Positions 24,753 to 33,101 of a stretch of 64,000 nt of DNA are shown here, piece after piece. How positions within the stretch are numbered: position 1 is the stretch's first letter; each line of letters begins with the position of its first letter. The DNA is taken from positions 367,592 through 431,591 of the forward strand of contig NZ_JOGR01000007.1 in assembly GCF_000719515.1 (NCBI RefSeq). The letters are read 5' to 3'. The position numbers and the translations under genes were made by a program. The notes below the pieces were generated by a model that had not been told where the DNA came from, did no database searches, and saw only the letters and a list, made by a program, of their open reading frames with translations. This DNA comes from Glycomyces sp. NRRL B-16210 (GTDB lineage: Bacteria > Actinomycetota > Actinomycetes > Mycobacteriales > Micromonosporaceae).

Positions 24753-24777
24753 GTACCCGCGCCCGCGCCCGCCAAGC
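24753..24777 (-). promoter_or_regulatory. Candidate SigB/SigF-type promoter of the SDR gene
   Basis: On the minus strand GCTT (24777-24774), a 15-base spacer and GGGTAC (24758-24753). The -35 has one mismatch to GTTT. Confidence 0.4.
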
Positions 24778-24993
24778 GGCGGGACGTCGGTCACACTCGA
24801 GGCGGCTCCCCGGGCCGGATCGGCGCGCGGTGTCCGATTCGCCTCGGACCGCGCCTGACCGCAAGTGGTGCCGGACGTGTGAATGCGTTAAGTTGTGGGT
24901 GATCCACCTGTGGCCCCACGCCGTCTCGCCGCGGTGGACCGACTGCATGTGAGCGGTCACTTTTTGATGAACGAGCACCCCAAGGAGGCCGCA

Positions 24994-26658
24994 ATGACTG
25001 GCAGCGACAACGGTGCCGTTGCTATCGGGATCGACTTCGGCACCCTCTCGGGCCGCGTCGTCGTCGCCTCGGTAGCCGACGGACGCGAACTCGCCAGCGC
25101 CGAGCACGTCTACGCCCACGGCGCCATCGAGGAGGCACTCCCGGGCTCCGGCGTCCGCCTGCCGCGCAGCTGGGCGCTCCAGTCGCCCCAGGACTGGGTC
25201 GACGTGCTCCGCAACGCCGTCCCCGCGGCGCTCGCCGCCGCCGGCGTCGCCCCCGACCGCGTGATCGGCATCGCCACCGACTTCACCGCCTGCACCATCC
25301 TCCCGACCACCGCCGACGGCACCCCGCTGTGCGAACTCGACGACCTCCGGGACCGCCCGCACGCGTGGCCGAAGCTGTGGAAGCACCACGCCGCCCAAGG
25401 CCAGGCCGACCGCATCAACGCGCTGGCCGCCGAGCGCGGCGAGTCGTGGCTGCCGCGCTACGGCGGCAAGATCTCCTCGGAGTGGGCCTACGCCAAGGCC
25501 CTCCAGCTCCTCGAGGAGGACCCGGAGGTCTACGACCGGGCCGAACGCTGGATCGAGGCGGCCGACTGGATCATCTGGCAGCTGTGCGGCGAGGAGACCC
25601 GCAACGTCTGCACCGCCGGTTACAAGGGCATCTACCAGGACGGCGAGCGCCCCTCCCGCGAGTACCTGGCCGCGTTGAACCCCGGTTTCGCCGACTTCAA
25701 TGCGAAGATGGAGCACCCGCTGTCGCCCCTCGGCGGCAAGGCCGGCGGCGTCACCGCGCAGGCTGCGGCGTGGACGGGCCTGAACGAGGGCACCGTGGTC
25801 GCCGTCGGCAACGTGGACGCGCATGTCACCGCCGCCTCCGCGAAGGCCGTCGGGCCCGGCAGGCTCGTCGCCATCATGGGCACGAGCACCTGCCATGTCG
25901 TCAACGGCGAGAACCTGACCGAGGCCCCGGGCATGTGCGGCGTGGTCCGCGACGGGATCACCCCCGGCCTGTGGGGCTACGAGGCCGGCCAGTCCGGCGT
26001 CGGCGACATCTTCGCTTGGTTCACCAAGAACGGCGTCCCCGGTTCCTACACCGAGGAGGCCGAGCGGCGCGGGATCTCGATCCACGAGCACCTGACCGAG
26101 CTCGCCTCGCAGCAGGCGGTCGGGGAGCACGGCCTGGTCGCGCTCGACTGGCACTCGGGGAACCGCTCGGTCCTGGTCGACCACGACCTGCACGGCGCCG
26201 TCTTCGGCCTGGGACTCCAGACGCGGCCCGAGGAGATCTACCGGGCGCTGGTCGAGGCGACCGCGTTCGGCACCCGCGTGATCGTGGAGACGCTCACGAA
26301 GTCGGGCGTGCCGATCGAGGAGTTCGTCGCGGCCGGCGGGCTGCTGAAGAACAAGTGGCTCATGCAGACCTACGCGGACGTGCTGCGGATGCCGATCACG
26401 GTGCTCACCTCCGAGCAGGGCCCGGCGCTCGGCTCGGCGATCCACGCGGCGGTCGCCGCGGGCGCCTACCCCGACATCTACGCGGCCTCGGAGGCGATGG
26501 GCAAGGTCGAGCGCGACGCCTACGTCCCCGACCAGGCGCGCGCCGACGCCTACGACGAGTTGTACGCCGTCTACGAGGAGCTGCACGACCACTTCGGGCG
26601 CGGCGGCTCGCGCGCGCTCCACACCCTGCACCGGATCGCGACGGAGGCGACGAGATGA
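24994..26658 (+). CDS. araB: Ribulokinase (L-ribulokinase)
   Basis: A 554-residue FGGY-family sugar kinase that phosphorylates L-ribulose. The N-terminal ATPase motif is IGIDFGTLSGRVVV, the substrate loop is IGIATDFTACTILPT, and the C-terminal lobe holds FVAAGGLLKNKWLMQTYAD. ATG 24994 follows CAAGGAGG; an upstream in-frame ATG at 24967 is less well placed. First gene of araBDA. The ~290 bases upstream contain no gene; a GTGG-N5-CCAC inverted repeat near 24896 could be an operator but is weak. Confidence 0.95.
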   Translation: MTGSDNGAVAIGIDFGTLSGRVVVASVADGRELASAEHVYAHGAIEEALPGSGVRLPRSWALQSPQDWVDVLRNAVPAALAAAGVAPDRVIGIATDFTACTILPTTADGTPLCELDDLRDRPHAWPKLWKHHAAQGQADRINALAAERGESWLPRYGGKISSEWAYAKALQLLEEDPEVYDRAERWIEAADWIIWQLCGEETRNVCTAGYKGIYQDGERPSREYLAALNPGFADFNAKMEHPLSPLGGKAGGVTAQAAAWTGLNEGTVVAVGNVDAHVTAASAKAVGPGRLVAIMGTSTCHVVNGENLTEAPGMCGVVRDGITPGLWGYEAGQSGVGDIFAWFTKNGVPGSYTEEAERRGISIHEHLTELASQQAVGEHGLVALDWHSGNRSVLVDHDLHGAVFGLGLQTRPEEIYRALVEATAFGTRVIVETLTKSGVPIEEFVAAGGLLKNKWLMQTYADVLRMPITVLTSEQGPALGSAIHAAVAAGAYPDIYAASEAMGKVERDAYVPDQARADAYDELYAVYEELHDHFGRGGSRALHTLHRIATEATR

Positions 26659-27344
26659 CGTTCCAGACCACGGCGGCCGTCGAGGAGATGAAGGAGCGCG
26701 TGTGCGCGCTCCACGCCGAACTGCTCCGCTGGGGCCTGGTCACCTGGACCAGCGGGAACGTCTCGGGCCGGGTGCCCGGCACGGACCTGATCGTCATCAA
26801 GCCCAGCGGCGTCTCCTATGACGACCTCACGCCGGACCTGATGGTCGTGACCGACCTGGAGGGGAAGATCCTCGCCGGCGACCTCGCGCCGTCCTCGGAC
26901 GCGGAGAGCCACAACGTGGTCTACCAGCGCAAGCCCGAGGTCGGCGGGGTGGTCCACACGCACAGCCCGTATGCGACGGCGTGGGCGGCGCGGGGCGAGC
27001 CGATCCCGTGCGTGCTGACGGCGATGGCCGACGAGTTCGGCGGGGAGATTCCGCTGGGGCCGTTCGCGCTCATCGGCTCCGACGCGATCGGCAGGGGCAT
27101 CGTGGAGACCCTCGAGGGCCACCGCTCCCCGGCGGTGATCATGAGGAACCACGGCGTGTTCACCATCGGGAAGGACCCGCGGGCCGCGGTCAAGGCCGCG
27201 GTGATGGCCGAGGACGTGGCGCGCACCGTGCACCTGTCGCGGCAGCTGGGCGAGCCGGTCCCGATCGCCCAGGAGCACATCGACAAGCTCTACGACCGCT
27301 ACCAGAACGTCTACGGCCAGCAGCCGTCTCCCGAGGAGCAGTAA
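26655..27344 (+). CDS. araD: L-ribulose-5-phosphate 4-epimerase
   Basis: A 229-residue class II aldolase-family enzyme that converts L-ribulose 5-phosphate to D-xylulose 5-phosphate. Zinc ligands are visible in VVHTHSPYATAWAA (two His) and RNHGVFTIG (His); TSGNVSGR and KPSGVSYDDL bind phosphate. It overlaps araB by ATGA and precedes araA by five bases. Confidence 0.94.
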   Translation: MTFQTTAAVEEMKERVCALHAELLRWGLVTWTSGNVSGRVPGTDLIVIKPSGVSYDDLTPDLMVVTDLEGKILAGDLAPSSDAESHNVVYQRKPEVGGVVHTHSPYATAWAARGEPIPCVLTAMADEFGGEIPLGPFALIGSDAIGRGIVETLEGHRSPAVIMRNHGVFTIGKDPRAAVKAAVMAEDVARTVHLSRQLGEPVPIAQEHIDKLYDRYQNVYGQQPSPEEQ

Positions 27345-27349
27345 AAGCA

Positions 27350-28861
27350 ATGGAAACCAAGGCTCTGCACGCGAAAGAACTGTGGTTCGTCACCGGCAGC
27401 CAGCACCTGTACGGACCCGAGGCCATCGAGCAGGTCGCGCGGAACTCGGCCGACATCGTCGCCGGGCTCGACGGCGCGGAGGCGATCCCGGTCAAGGTGG
27501 TCGCGAAGCCGGTGCTGACCACGCCGGAGGAGATCAAGCGGGTCCTGCTGGAGGCCAACGCGGCCGAGGCGTGCATCGGCGTGATCGCGTGGATGCACAC
27601 GTTCTCGCCCTCGAAGATGTGGATCGCCGGGCTCGGGGTGCTCCAGAAGCCCTTGCTGCACCTGCACACGCAGCACAACCGGGACCTGCCGTGGGCCGAC
27701 ATCGACATGGACTTCATGAACCTGAACCAGGCCGCGCACGGCGACCGCGAGTTCGGGTACATGCTCACGCGGCTGCGCCACCGCCGCAAGACCGTCGTCG
27801 GCCACTGGGCCGACGAGGCGGTCCAGGGGCGCGTGGGCGCGTGGGCGCGGGCCGCGCTGGGCTGGAACGAGGTCCAGAACCTCAAGCTGGTGCGTTTCGG
27901 CGACAACATGCGCTATGTCGGCGTGACCGAAGGGGACAAGGTCGAGGCGCAGATCCGCCTCGGCGTCGAGGTGAACACGTACGGCGTGAACGAACTCGCC
28001 GAGCGGGTCGCCCAGGTCGAGGACAAGGCGATCGACGGGCTGGTCGCCGAGTACGAGGCCGCTTACGACGTGGCGGCGGAGCTGCGCGCCGGGGGCGCGC
28101 GGCACGAGTCGCTGCGCGACGCGGCGCGCATCGAGCTGGGGCTGCGGTCGATCCTGGAGGAGCACGGCGCGAAGGCGTTCACTGACACGTTCGAGGACCT
28201 CGGGGCGCTGAAGCAGTTGCCGGGCATCGCGGTGCAGCGGCTCATGGCCGAGGGCTACGGCTTCGGCGGCGAGGGCGACTGGAAGACCGCGGTGCTGGTG
28301 CGCCTCATGAAGGTCATGGCCGCGGGCCTGGAGGGCGGCACGTCCTTCATGGAGGACTACACGTACAACCTCGGGGCGGAGTCGCCGCAGATCCTGGGCG
28401 CGCACATGCTGGAGGTGTGCCCGTCGATCGCGGCCGAGAGGCCGACGGCGGAGATCCACCCGCTGGGGATCGGCGGCAAGGAGGACCCGGTGCGCCTGGT
28501 GTTCACCGCGCCGCCCGGCCCGGCGCTCATGGTCGGCCTGCTCGACCTCGGCACCCGGCTTCGCCTGGTGGCCAACGAGGTCGATGCGGTCGTGCCGGAC
28601 CAGGACCTGCCGAACCTGCCGGTGGCGCGCGCGGTGTGGGAGCCGCGCCCGGACCTCCAGACCTCTGCGGAGGCCTGGCTGACCGCGGGCGGGCCGCACC
28701 ACACCTCGTTCACGCAGGCGTTCGGGCGCGAGGTGATGGAGGATTTCGCGGAGATCTCCGGGATCGAACTGGTGACCATCGGCGAGGGCACGAACGTGCG
28801 CGAGTTCAAGCAGGAACTGCGCTGGAACCAGGTCTACCACCACCTCGAGGGCGGGATCTAG
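27350..28861 (+). CDS. araA: L-arabinose isomerase
   Basis: A 503-residue manganese isomerase that converts L-arabinose to L-ribulose. Family landmarks are WFVTGSQHLYGPEA at the N-terminus, MHTFSPSKMWIAGL, HLHTQHNRDLPW, and the metal-binding glutamates and histidines around FGGEGDWKTA, FMEDYTYNL and AGGPHHTSF. It ends the araBDA operon, which feeds the pentose-phosphate pathway. No arabinose transporter is linked. Confidence 0.96.
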   Translation: METKALHAKELWFVTGSQHLYGPEAIEQVARNSADIVAGLDGAEAIPVKVVAKPVLTTPEEIKRVLLEANAAEACIGVIAWMHTFSPSKMWIAGLGVLQKPLLHLHTQHNRDLPWADIDMDFMNLNQAAHGDREFGYMLTRLRHRRKTVVGHWADEAVQGRVGAWARAALGWNEVQNLKLVRFGDNMRYVGVTEGDKVEAQIRLGVEVNTYGVNELAERVAQVEDKAIDGLVAEYEAAYDVAAELRAGGARHESLRDAARIELGLRSILEEHGAKAFTDTFEDLGALKQLPGIAVQRLMAEGYGFGGEGDWKTAVLVRLMKVMAAGLEGGTSFMEDYTYNLGAESPQILGAHMLEVCPSIAAERPTAEIHPLGIGGKEDPVRLVFTAPPGPALMVGLLDLGTRLRLVANEVDAVVPDQDLPNLPVARAVWEPRPDLQTSAEAWLTAGGPHHTSFTQAFGREVMEDFAEISGIELVTIGEGTNVREFKQELRWNQVYHHLEGGI

Positions 28862-28889
28862 GGCGGCGCGACTGCGCATCGGAACCATG

Positions 28890-28915
28890 AGGGCGGGCCC
28901 GGCAGGGCCCGCCCT
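28890..28915 (+). terminator. Terminator after araA
   Basis: An 11-bp perfect GC-rich stem with a GGCA loop, then TTCACTCTTTCG, 28 bases after the araA stop. Confidence 0.7.
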
Positions 28916-28957
28916 TCACTCTTTCGAGTGGAGTTTCCGCGGGCGCGGGGCTGGAGG

Positions 28958-29142
28958 CGGGTTTTCTGTCGGACCCGGATGACACGATCGCCGCAGACTT
29001 CGGTCCCCTCTGGGTGGGTGGGGGTTAGGGATGGCCCTACTGTGGAGATACCTGAAGGGAAGGCCATCCCAAACCCCCACCCTCCCAGGGGAACGCGGGC
29101 CCGGCGCAACCGTGGCACCGGGGTCCGACAAGAATCGGGCCC
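28958..29142. repeat. Intergenic inverted-repeat element, copy 1
   Basis: Two ~80-base arms (28958-29036 and 29062-29142) face each other across a ~25-base centre. Shared blocks are GGCCATCCC, AACCCCCACCC, AGGGGA and GGTCCGACA followed by an A-rich segment. A related arm recurs at 63897-63978. Internal imperfect pairing of the arms would make a long hairpin. It lies between araA and the ROK gene and contains no reading frame worth calling. Confidence 0.75.
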
Positions 29143-29151
29143 AAATGGCGT

Positions 29152-30309
29152 TCACAGCCGATTTTTCACCCGAACGGGGTCGAGGATCGCGTCCCACGCG
29201 ATTTCGGCGGCCCCGGTGAGCGGGCCCGCCGCGCCGACCGTGCCGGGCACGATCCGCGGCGGTTCGTCCCGCCGGAAGGCCATCAGGGCCTCGCGGCAGT
29301 GCTCCTCGATCAGTCCCCCGCGCAACCGGATCAGATCCACCCCCAGACCCGAGAGGCTGATCGCCTCCGGGTCCAGCGCGTTCGCCAACGCGCCCAACCC
29401 TTTTCCGAGTGCGGCCGCGTTGTCGTTCACAGCGGAAGCCGCCTCGGCGTCCCCGTCCTCGGCCCGGCGGAGGATTGCCCGCGCCAGCTCCCGTCCCGTG
29501 CCGTAACCGGGCTCCGCCCCGAACCGCCGCACCAGCGCGTTCGCGCCCACATCGAGGCTCCAGCACCCCCGCACCCCGCACATGCACTCCAGATCCGACC
29601 CGGTCAGCGGCATGTGCCCGAACTCCCCGGCGATCCGGTGCGCCCCGCGCTGCGCGTCCCCGCCCAGCAGCAGCGTCCCGCCGATGTCGAAGTCGATGTG
29701 AAAGTGCAGCGCGGTCCCGACCCCCCGCAGCGCGCCCCGCCGCGACTCGGCCAGGCCCGCCAGCCGCGCGTCGTTGTCGATCACCGTCGGCGGCCATCCC
29801 TCGCCGAGCAGCCCGTCCAGCTCCACCTCGTCCCAGCCCAGGTGCGAGATGTGCAGCCGGTGGCCGTCGCGGATCGGACCCGGCGTCGCGAAGCCGATCT
29901 GCGCCACCCGCGCGGTCCCGTGCCGCGCGACCGCCTCCCGGATCTCGGCGAACACCCCCGGCGTCCGGTCGTGCTCGGCGGTCTCCAGCTCGGTCGCCGC
30001 CCCGCCCAGCTCGACCGACGCCAGCGTCCACGAGTCCTCCCGGAAGTCGACGGCGAACGCCACGGGCCCCTCGGGATGGGGGACCAGCAGTGTCGTCGGC
30101 CGCCCGCGCCCGCTCGGCTCGGCCGGGACCTCGTGAAGCAGCCGCGCCCGTTCCAGTTCCCCGACCAGCGCGGCCGCGGTGTTGCGGCCGATCCCGAGCA
30201 GCCGCGCCGCCTCGGCCCTGGTGAACGGCTCCGCCGCGTCGTGGACGGCGCGCAGCAGCCGGACCTGGTTGCGGATCCGGAGGTCGGCGCTGGTCATCGT
30301 CTGGGGCAT
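29152..30309 (-). CDS. ROK-family transcriptional regulator
   Basis: A 385-residue protein with an N-terminal winged helix-turn-helix (RNQVRLLRAVHDAAEPFTRAEAARLLGIGRNTAAALVGELERA) and a ROK sugar-binding domain. The ROK domain has DNDARLAGLAE, a substrate-binding EFGHM and the zinc motif CMCGVRGCWS. ATG 30309 has no ribosome-binding site, but CATAAT lies eight bases upstream, which suggests a leaderless transcript; ATG 30297 is an alternative. It is divergent from an MFS gene and follows araBDA convergently, so it may control either. The divergent MFS promoter, which has an inverted repeat on its -10, is the more likely target. Confidence 0.9.
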   Translation of the reverse strand: MPQTMTSADLRIRNQVRLLRAVHDAAEPFTRAEAARLLGIGRNTAAALVGELERARLLHEVPAEPSGRGRPTTLLVPHPEGPVAFAVDFREDSWTLASVELGGAATELETAEHDRTPGVFAEIREAVARHGTARVAQIGFATPGPIRDGHRLHISHLGWDEVELDGLLGEGWPPTVIDNDARLAGLAESRRGALRGVGTALHFHIDFDIGGTLLLGGDAQRGAHRIAGEFGHMPLTGSDLECMCGVRGCWSLDVGANALVRRFGAEPGYGTGRELARAILRRAEDGDAEAASAVNDNAAALGKGLGALANALDPEAISLSGLGVDLIRLRGGLIEEHCREALMAFRRDEPPRIVPGTVGAAGPLTGAAEIAWDAILDPVRVKNRL

Positions 30310-30364
30310 GGGGGCATTATGGCAGCACCGCGGAAAATTTATGTGTCCGGCATGAACAAAATCC

Positions 30365-30393
30365 TTGCATCCTCGCATGGCGCCTTGTTATGT
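30365..30393 (+). promoter_or_regulatory. Promoter of the MFS gene
   Basis: TTGCAT (30365-30370), a 17-base spacer and TTATGT (30388-30393). The -10 overlaps the TGTTC/GAACA inverted repeat at 30391-30407. Confidence 0.5.
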
Positions 30394-30407
30394 TCGTATC
30401 GAGAACA
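30391..30407 (+). promoter_or_regulatory. Probable ROK operator
   Basis: TGTTC-N7-GAACA is an inverted repeat at the transcription start of the MFS gene, in the intergenic region shared with the divergent ROK regulator. ROK repressors often use such AT-richer repeats. Binding is inferred from position. Confidence 0.45.
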
Positions 30408-30463
30408 AAAATGGTGCGCCGCCCTGCCGCATCCCGTACGAGACCGCAAGGACCGCAACGACT

Positions 30464-31690
30464 GTGCACTCCACCGACCCGCTCGCCCTGCGCCGCGCCC
30501 GCATCGGCCTCCACGGCGCCTTCGCGACCTCCGGTTTCGTCATGGGCGCCTGGGCCGCCGCGCTGCCCGGCCTCGACGCGCGCCTCGACCTCGGCGAAGC
30601 CCGCCTCGGGACCGCGCTCCTGCTCGTGCAGCTCGTCGGCCTCGGGGCCATGGCCGTCGCCGGGCGCGTCGCCGACCGGATCAGCAGCCGCCGCCTCCTC
30701 CTGTGGACCGGCCCCGCCACGCAGCTGACCCTCCTCGCCCCCGCGCTCGCGCCGAACTACGCGACCCTCCTGGGCGGCGTGGTCCTCTACGGCGTCGGCG
30801 TCGGCCTCATCGAGGTCGGCATCAACGCCCACTCGGTCGAACTCGAGCAGCGCTACGGCCGCCCGATCATCTCGGCGTTCCACGGCTTGTGGAGCCTCGG
30901 CAGCGCCGCCGCCGGGGCCGCCACCGCGCTGCTCCTCGTCCTCGGGTTCGGCAACCAGGCCATCCTCGTCGCCGTCGCGGTCGCCTCCACCGTCCTCATG
31001 GCGCTCTTCACCCGCCCGCTGCTGCCACCGCCGAGCCAAGCGACCTCCGGCGACGGGGCTCCCGTGAAGGCCGTCCGCATCGGCGCGGTCCTCCTCGCCG
31101 CCCTGTTCCTCCTCGGCGCGGGCGGCACGCTCGTCGAGTCCGGGGCGATGGACTGGGCGAACCTCCACGCCGCCAACGTCCTCCACGCCGACGAGGCCCT
31201 CGCGCCCCTGTCCTTCACCGTGTTCGCCTGCGCCATGACCGTCTTCCGCCTCCTCGGCGACCCCATCCGCGCCAGGCTCGGCCCCGGCCCGACCCTCGCC
31301 TGGGCCGGCGGCCTCGCCGTCGCCGGATACGCCCTCGTCCTCGGCTCCGCGTTCGACCTCGGCGGCACGACCGGCGGCCTCCCGCTCGCCTGGGCCGGCT
31401 GGATCCTCGCCGGCACCGGCATCGCCGTCATGGTCCCGGTCGTCTTCAGCGCCATCGGCGAGGCCGGCGGCTCCCCCTCCGACGTCGCCCTCATGTCCAT
31501 GTCCGGCTCCGCGGGCCTGCTCGTTGGCCCCGCCGCCATCGGGTTCCTCGCCGAGGGCACGAGCCTGACGGTCGCCCTCCTGATCCCCTCCGCCCTCGCC
31601 GCGTTCATGGCGCTCTCGGGCCCCGGCGTCATGCGCGCGCTCCTCCGACGGCCCGCCGACGAACCGAAGACGCCCGCCCTCGTCGAGTGA
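30464..31690 (+). CDS. Major facilitator superfamily transporter
   Basis: A 408-residue, 12-helix MFS protein. The loop between helices 2 and 3 reads GRVADRISSRRLLLWTG, a variant of the MFS signature. The GINAHSVELEQRYGRPIISAFHGLWSLGSAAAG stretch resembles the YbjJ/Fuc-type MFS subgroup often linked to sugar-responsive ROK regulators. The substrate is unknown. GTG 30464 follows AAGGA; upstream residues in the same frame are not family-like. Confidence 0.88.
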   Translation: MHSTDPLALRRARIGLHGAFATSGFVMGAWAAALPGLDARLDLGEARLGTALLLVQLVGLGAMAVAGRVADRISSRRLLLWTGPATQLTLLAPALAPNYATLLGGVVLYGVGVGLIEVGINAHSVELEQRYGRPIISAFHGLWSLGSAAAGAATALLLVLGFGNQAILVAVAVASTVLMALFTRPLLPPPSQATSGDGAPVKAVRIGAVLLAALFLLGAGGTLVESGAMDWANLHAANVLHADEALAPLSFTVFACAMTVFRLLGDPIRARLGPGPTLAWAGGLAVAGYALVLGSAFDLGGTTGGLPLAWAGWILAGTGIAVMVPVVFSAIGEAGGSPSDVALMSMSGSAGLLVGPAAIGFLAEGTSLTVALLIPSALAAFMALSGPGVMRALLRRPADEPKTPALVE

Positions 31691-31752
31691 CCGCGGCCAG
31701 GGTCACGCCCCGGACCCCTCGCGGCCCCGGCCGACCCTCACGTAGGCTTGGC

Positions 31753-31876
31753 GGCGCAGAAGGGGAGTAGTTCCCAACGCTGCGGTCGACATACTGGCTT
31801 TCGAGCCCGGCCGCACGGCCTCGGTCCCGAGGCGAACGAGACCTTCGACCAAGGCCGTACGGCCGGGTCGAGGTCG
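31753..31876 (+). promoter_or_regulatory. yybP-ykoY-type manganese riboswitch
   Basis: The leader has the hallmark loop sequences of the yybP-ykoY aptamer. AAGGGGAGTAG (31760-31770) is the L1-type loop, followed about 60 bases later by GAGACCTTCGACC (31838-31850), the L3/P1 return strand. A GC-rich helix lies between them and a GGGTCGAGGTC strand closes the junction. It lies just before a TMEM165/GDT1-family gene, the class of cation exporters this Mn2+ riboswitch controls in many bacteria. Motif recognition is by eye; a covariance search would confirm the boundaries. Confidence 0.85.
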
Positions 31877-31886
31877 CACCTGCCCT

Positions 31887-31910
31887 CCTCCCGGCCCGAA
31901 CACTGGGAGG
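31887..31910 (+). promoter_or_regulatory. Shine-Dalgarno-sequestering hairpin (riboswitch output)
   Basis: CCTCCC (31887-31892) can pair with the ribosome-binding site GGGAGG (31905-31910) across a 12-base loop. This offers a translational off-switch below the riboswitch aptamer. Confidence 0.6.
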
Positions 31911-31918
31911 ACCACCCC

Positions 31919-32506
31919 ATGGAAGTTTTCTTCGTCGCGGCGGCGATCGCCTTCGGCGCGATCTTCGTCGGCGAGCTCGGCGACAAGAGCCAGCTCATGG
32001 CACTCACCTTCGCCACCAGGTACCGGCTGCGCACCGTCATCCTCGGCCTCGTCATCGCCATCGGCGCGCTCATCGGCCTCTCGGTCGGCGTCGGCGCCGC
32101 CGTCGGCAACCTCCTGCCCACCGACTGGATCCGCCTCGCCGCCGCGGCCATGTTCATCGGCTTCGGCCTCTGGGGCCTGCGCGGCGGCGCGGAGGAGGAC
32201 GACGACGAGCACGCCGTCAAGGAGCGCCGCAACGGCCTGCTCACCATCGTCCCCGCCATGTTCCTCGCCGAGTTCGGTGACAAGACCATGATCATCGCCA
32301 TGGGCATGGGCTCCAGCTACAACCCGTGGGGCGTGTGGATCGGCGGCACCGCCGGGATGCTCGCCGCCGACCTCCTCGCGGTCTTCGCCGGCGCGTGGGT
32401 CGCCAGGCGCATCCCCGAGAAGGTCGTCCGCTACGTCTCCTCCGGACTGTTCCTCGCCATCGGCGTCCTCCTGGGGGTCGAGGCCGTGATCGCCCTCGCG
32501 GACTAA
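31919..32506 (+). CDS. TMEM165/GDT1 (UPF0016) family manganese exporter
   Basis: A 195-residue membrane protein with six helices arranged as two homologous halves. Each half carries the family's ExGD(K/R)(S/T) motif: GELGDKSQ (about residue 19) and AEFGDKTM (about residue 120). Bacterial members export Mn2+ and are often under a manganese riboswitch, as here. An acidic loop with EEDDDEHAVKERR separates the halves. GGGAGG precedes ATG 31919. Confidence 0.92.
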   Translation: MEVFFVAAAIAFGAIFVGELGDKSQLMALTFATRYRLRTVILGLVIAIGALIGLSVGVGAAVGNLLPTDWIRLAAAAMFIGFGLWGLRGGAEEDDDEHAVKERRNGLLTIVPAMFLAEFGDKTMIIAMGMGSSYNPWGVWIGGTAGMLAADLLAVFAGAWVARRIPEKVVRYVSSGLFLAIGVLLGVEAVIALAD

Positions 32507-32516
32507 GCTGGCGGGC

Positions 32517-32981
32517 ATGCCGAAACCGGACGAGAACCAGGACACCGCCGTCATCTACACCGACGGGGCCTGCTCGGGCAACCCCGGGCCCGGCGGCTGG
32601 GGCGTGTACTTCAAGTGGGGCCACCACGAGCGGGAGCTGTACGGCTCGGAGAAGGCCACCACGAACAACCGCATGGAGCTCATGGCCGCCATCCAGGCCC
32701 TGGAGACGCTCAAGCGCCCCATGTCGGTGACGCTGTACACCGACTCCTCGTACGTCCGCAACGGCATCATGACCTGGATGCGCGGCTGGAAGCGCAACGG
32801 CTGGATCAACTCCAAGAAGGAGCCGGTCAAGAACGCCGACCTGTGGCGGCGCCTCGACGAGGCCGCCGCGCGCCACGAGGTCGACTGGCGGTGGGTCAAG
32901 GGCCACGCCGGCGACCCGGGCAACGAACGCGCCGACAAGCTCGCCTGCGTGGGCCGCGACGAGGCCGCCGGGCGCCGCTGA
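32517..32981 (+). CDS. rnhA: Ribonuclease HI
   Basis: A 154-residue enzyme that degrades RNA in RNA-DNA hybrids. The DEDD catalytic set is complete: YTDGACSGNPGPGGWG, NNRMELMA, YTDSSYV and GHAGDPGNERAD. It also has a basic handle region (MRGWKRNGWINSKKEPVKN). It lies 10 bases after the transporter gene, possibly in the same transcript. Confidence 0.96.
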   Translation: MPKPDENQDTAVIYTDGACSGNPGPGGWGVYFKWGHHERELYGSEKATTNNRMELMAAIQALETLKRPMSVTLYTDSSYVRNGIMTWMRGWKRNGWINSKKEPVKNADLWRRLDEAAARHEVDWRWVKGHAGDPGNERADKLACVGRDEAAGRR

Positions 32982-33025
32982 GACCGCGCCGCCGCGCACC
33001 CGGGCGACCGTGGCCGCGCACCCGC

Positions 33026-33045
33026 GGCCGGGACCGGTCCCGGCC
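33026..33045. terminator. Palindrome after rnhA
   Basis: A perfect 20-bp GC-only palindrome lies 44 bases after the RNase HI stop. It is terminator-like, without a T-run. Confidence 0.4.
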
Positions 33046-33101
33046 CACAACGCGCCCGGCCCGCGGCGGCGATCCACGATGAGAATGGAACAATCACGAC
33101 C

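Noticed and set aside
24890..24925. AraR/LacI-type operator before araB
   Set aside because: Only short imperfect inverted repeats are visible; none reaches a convincing operator length.
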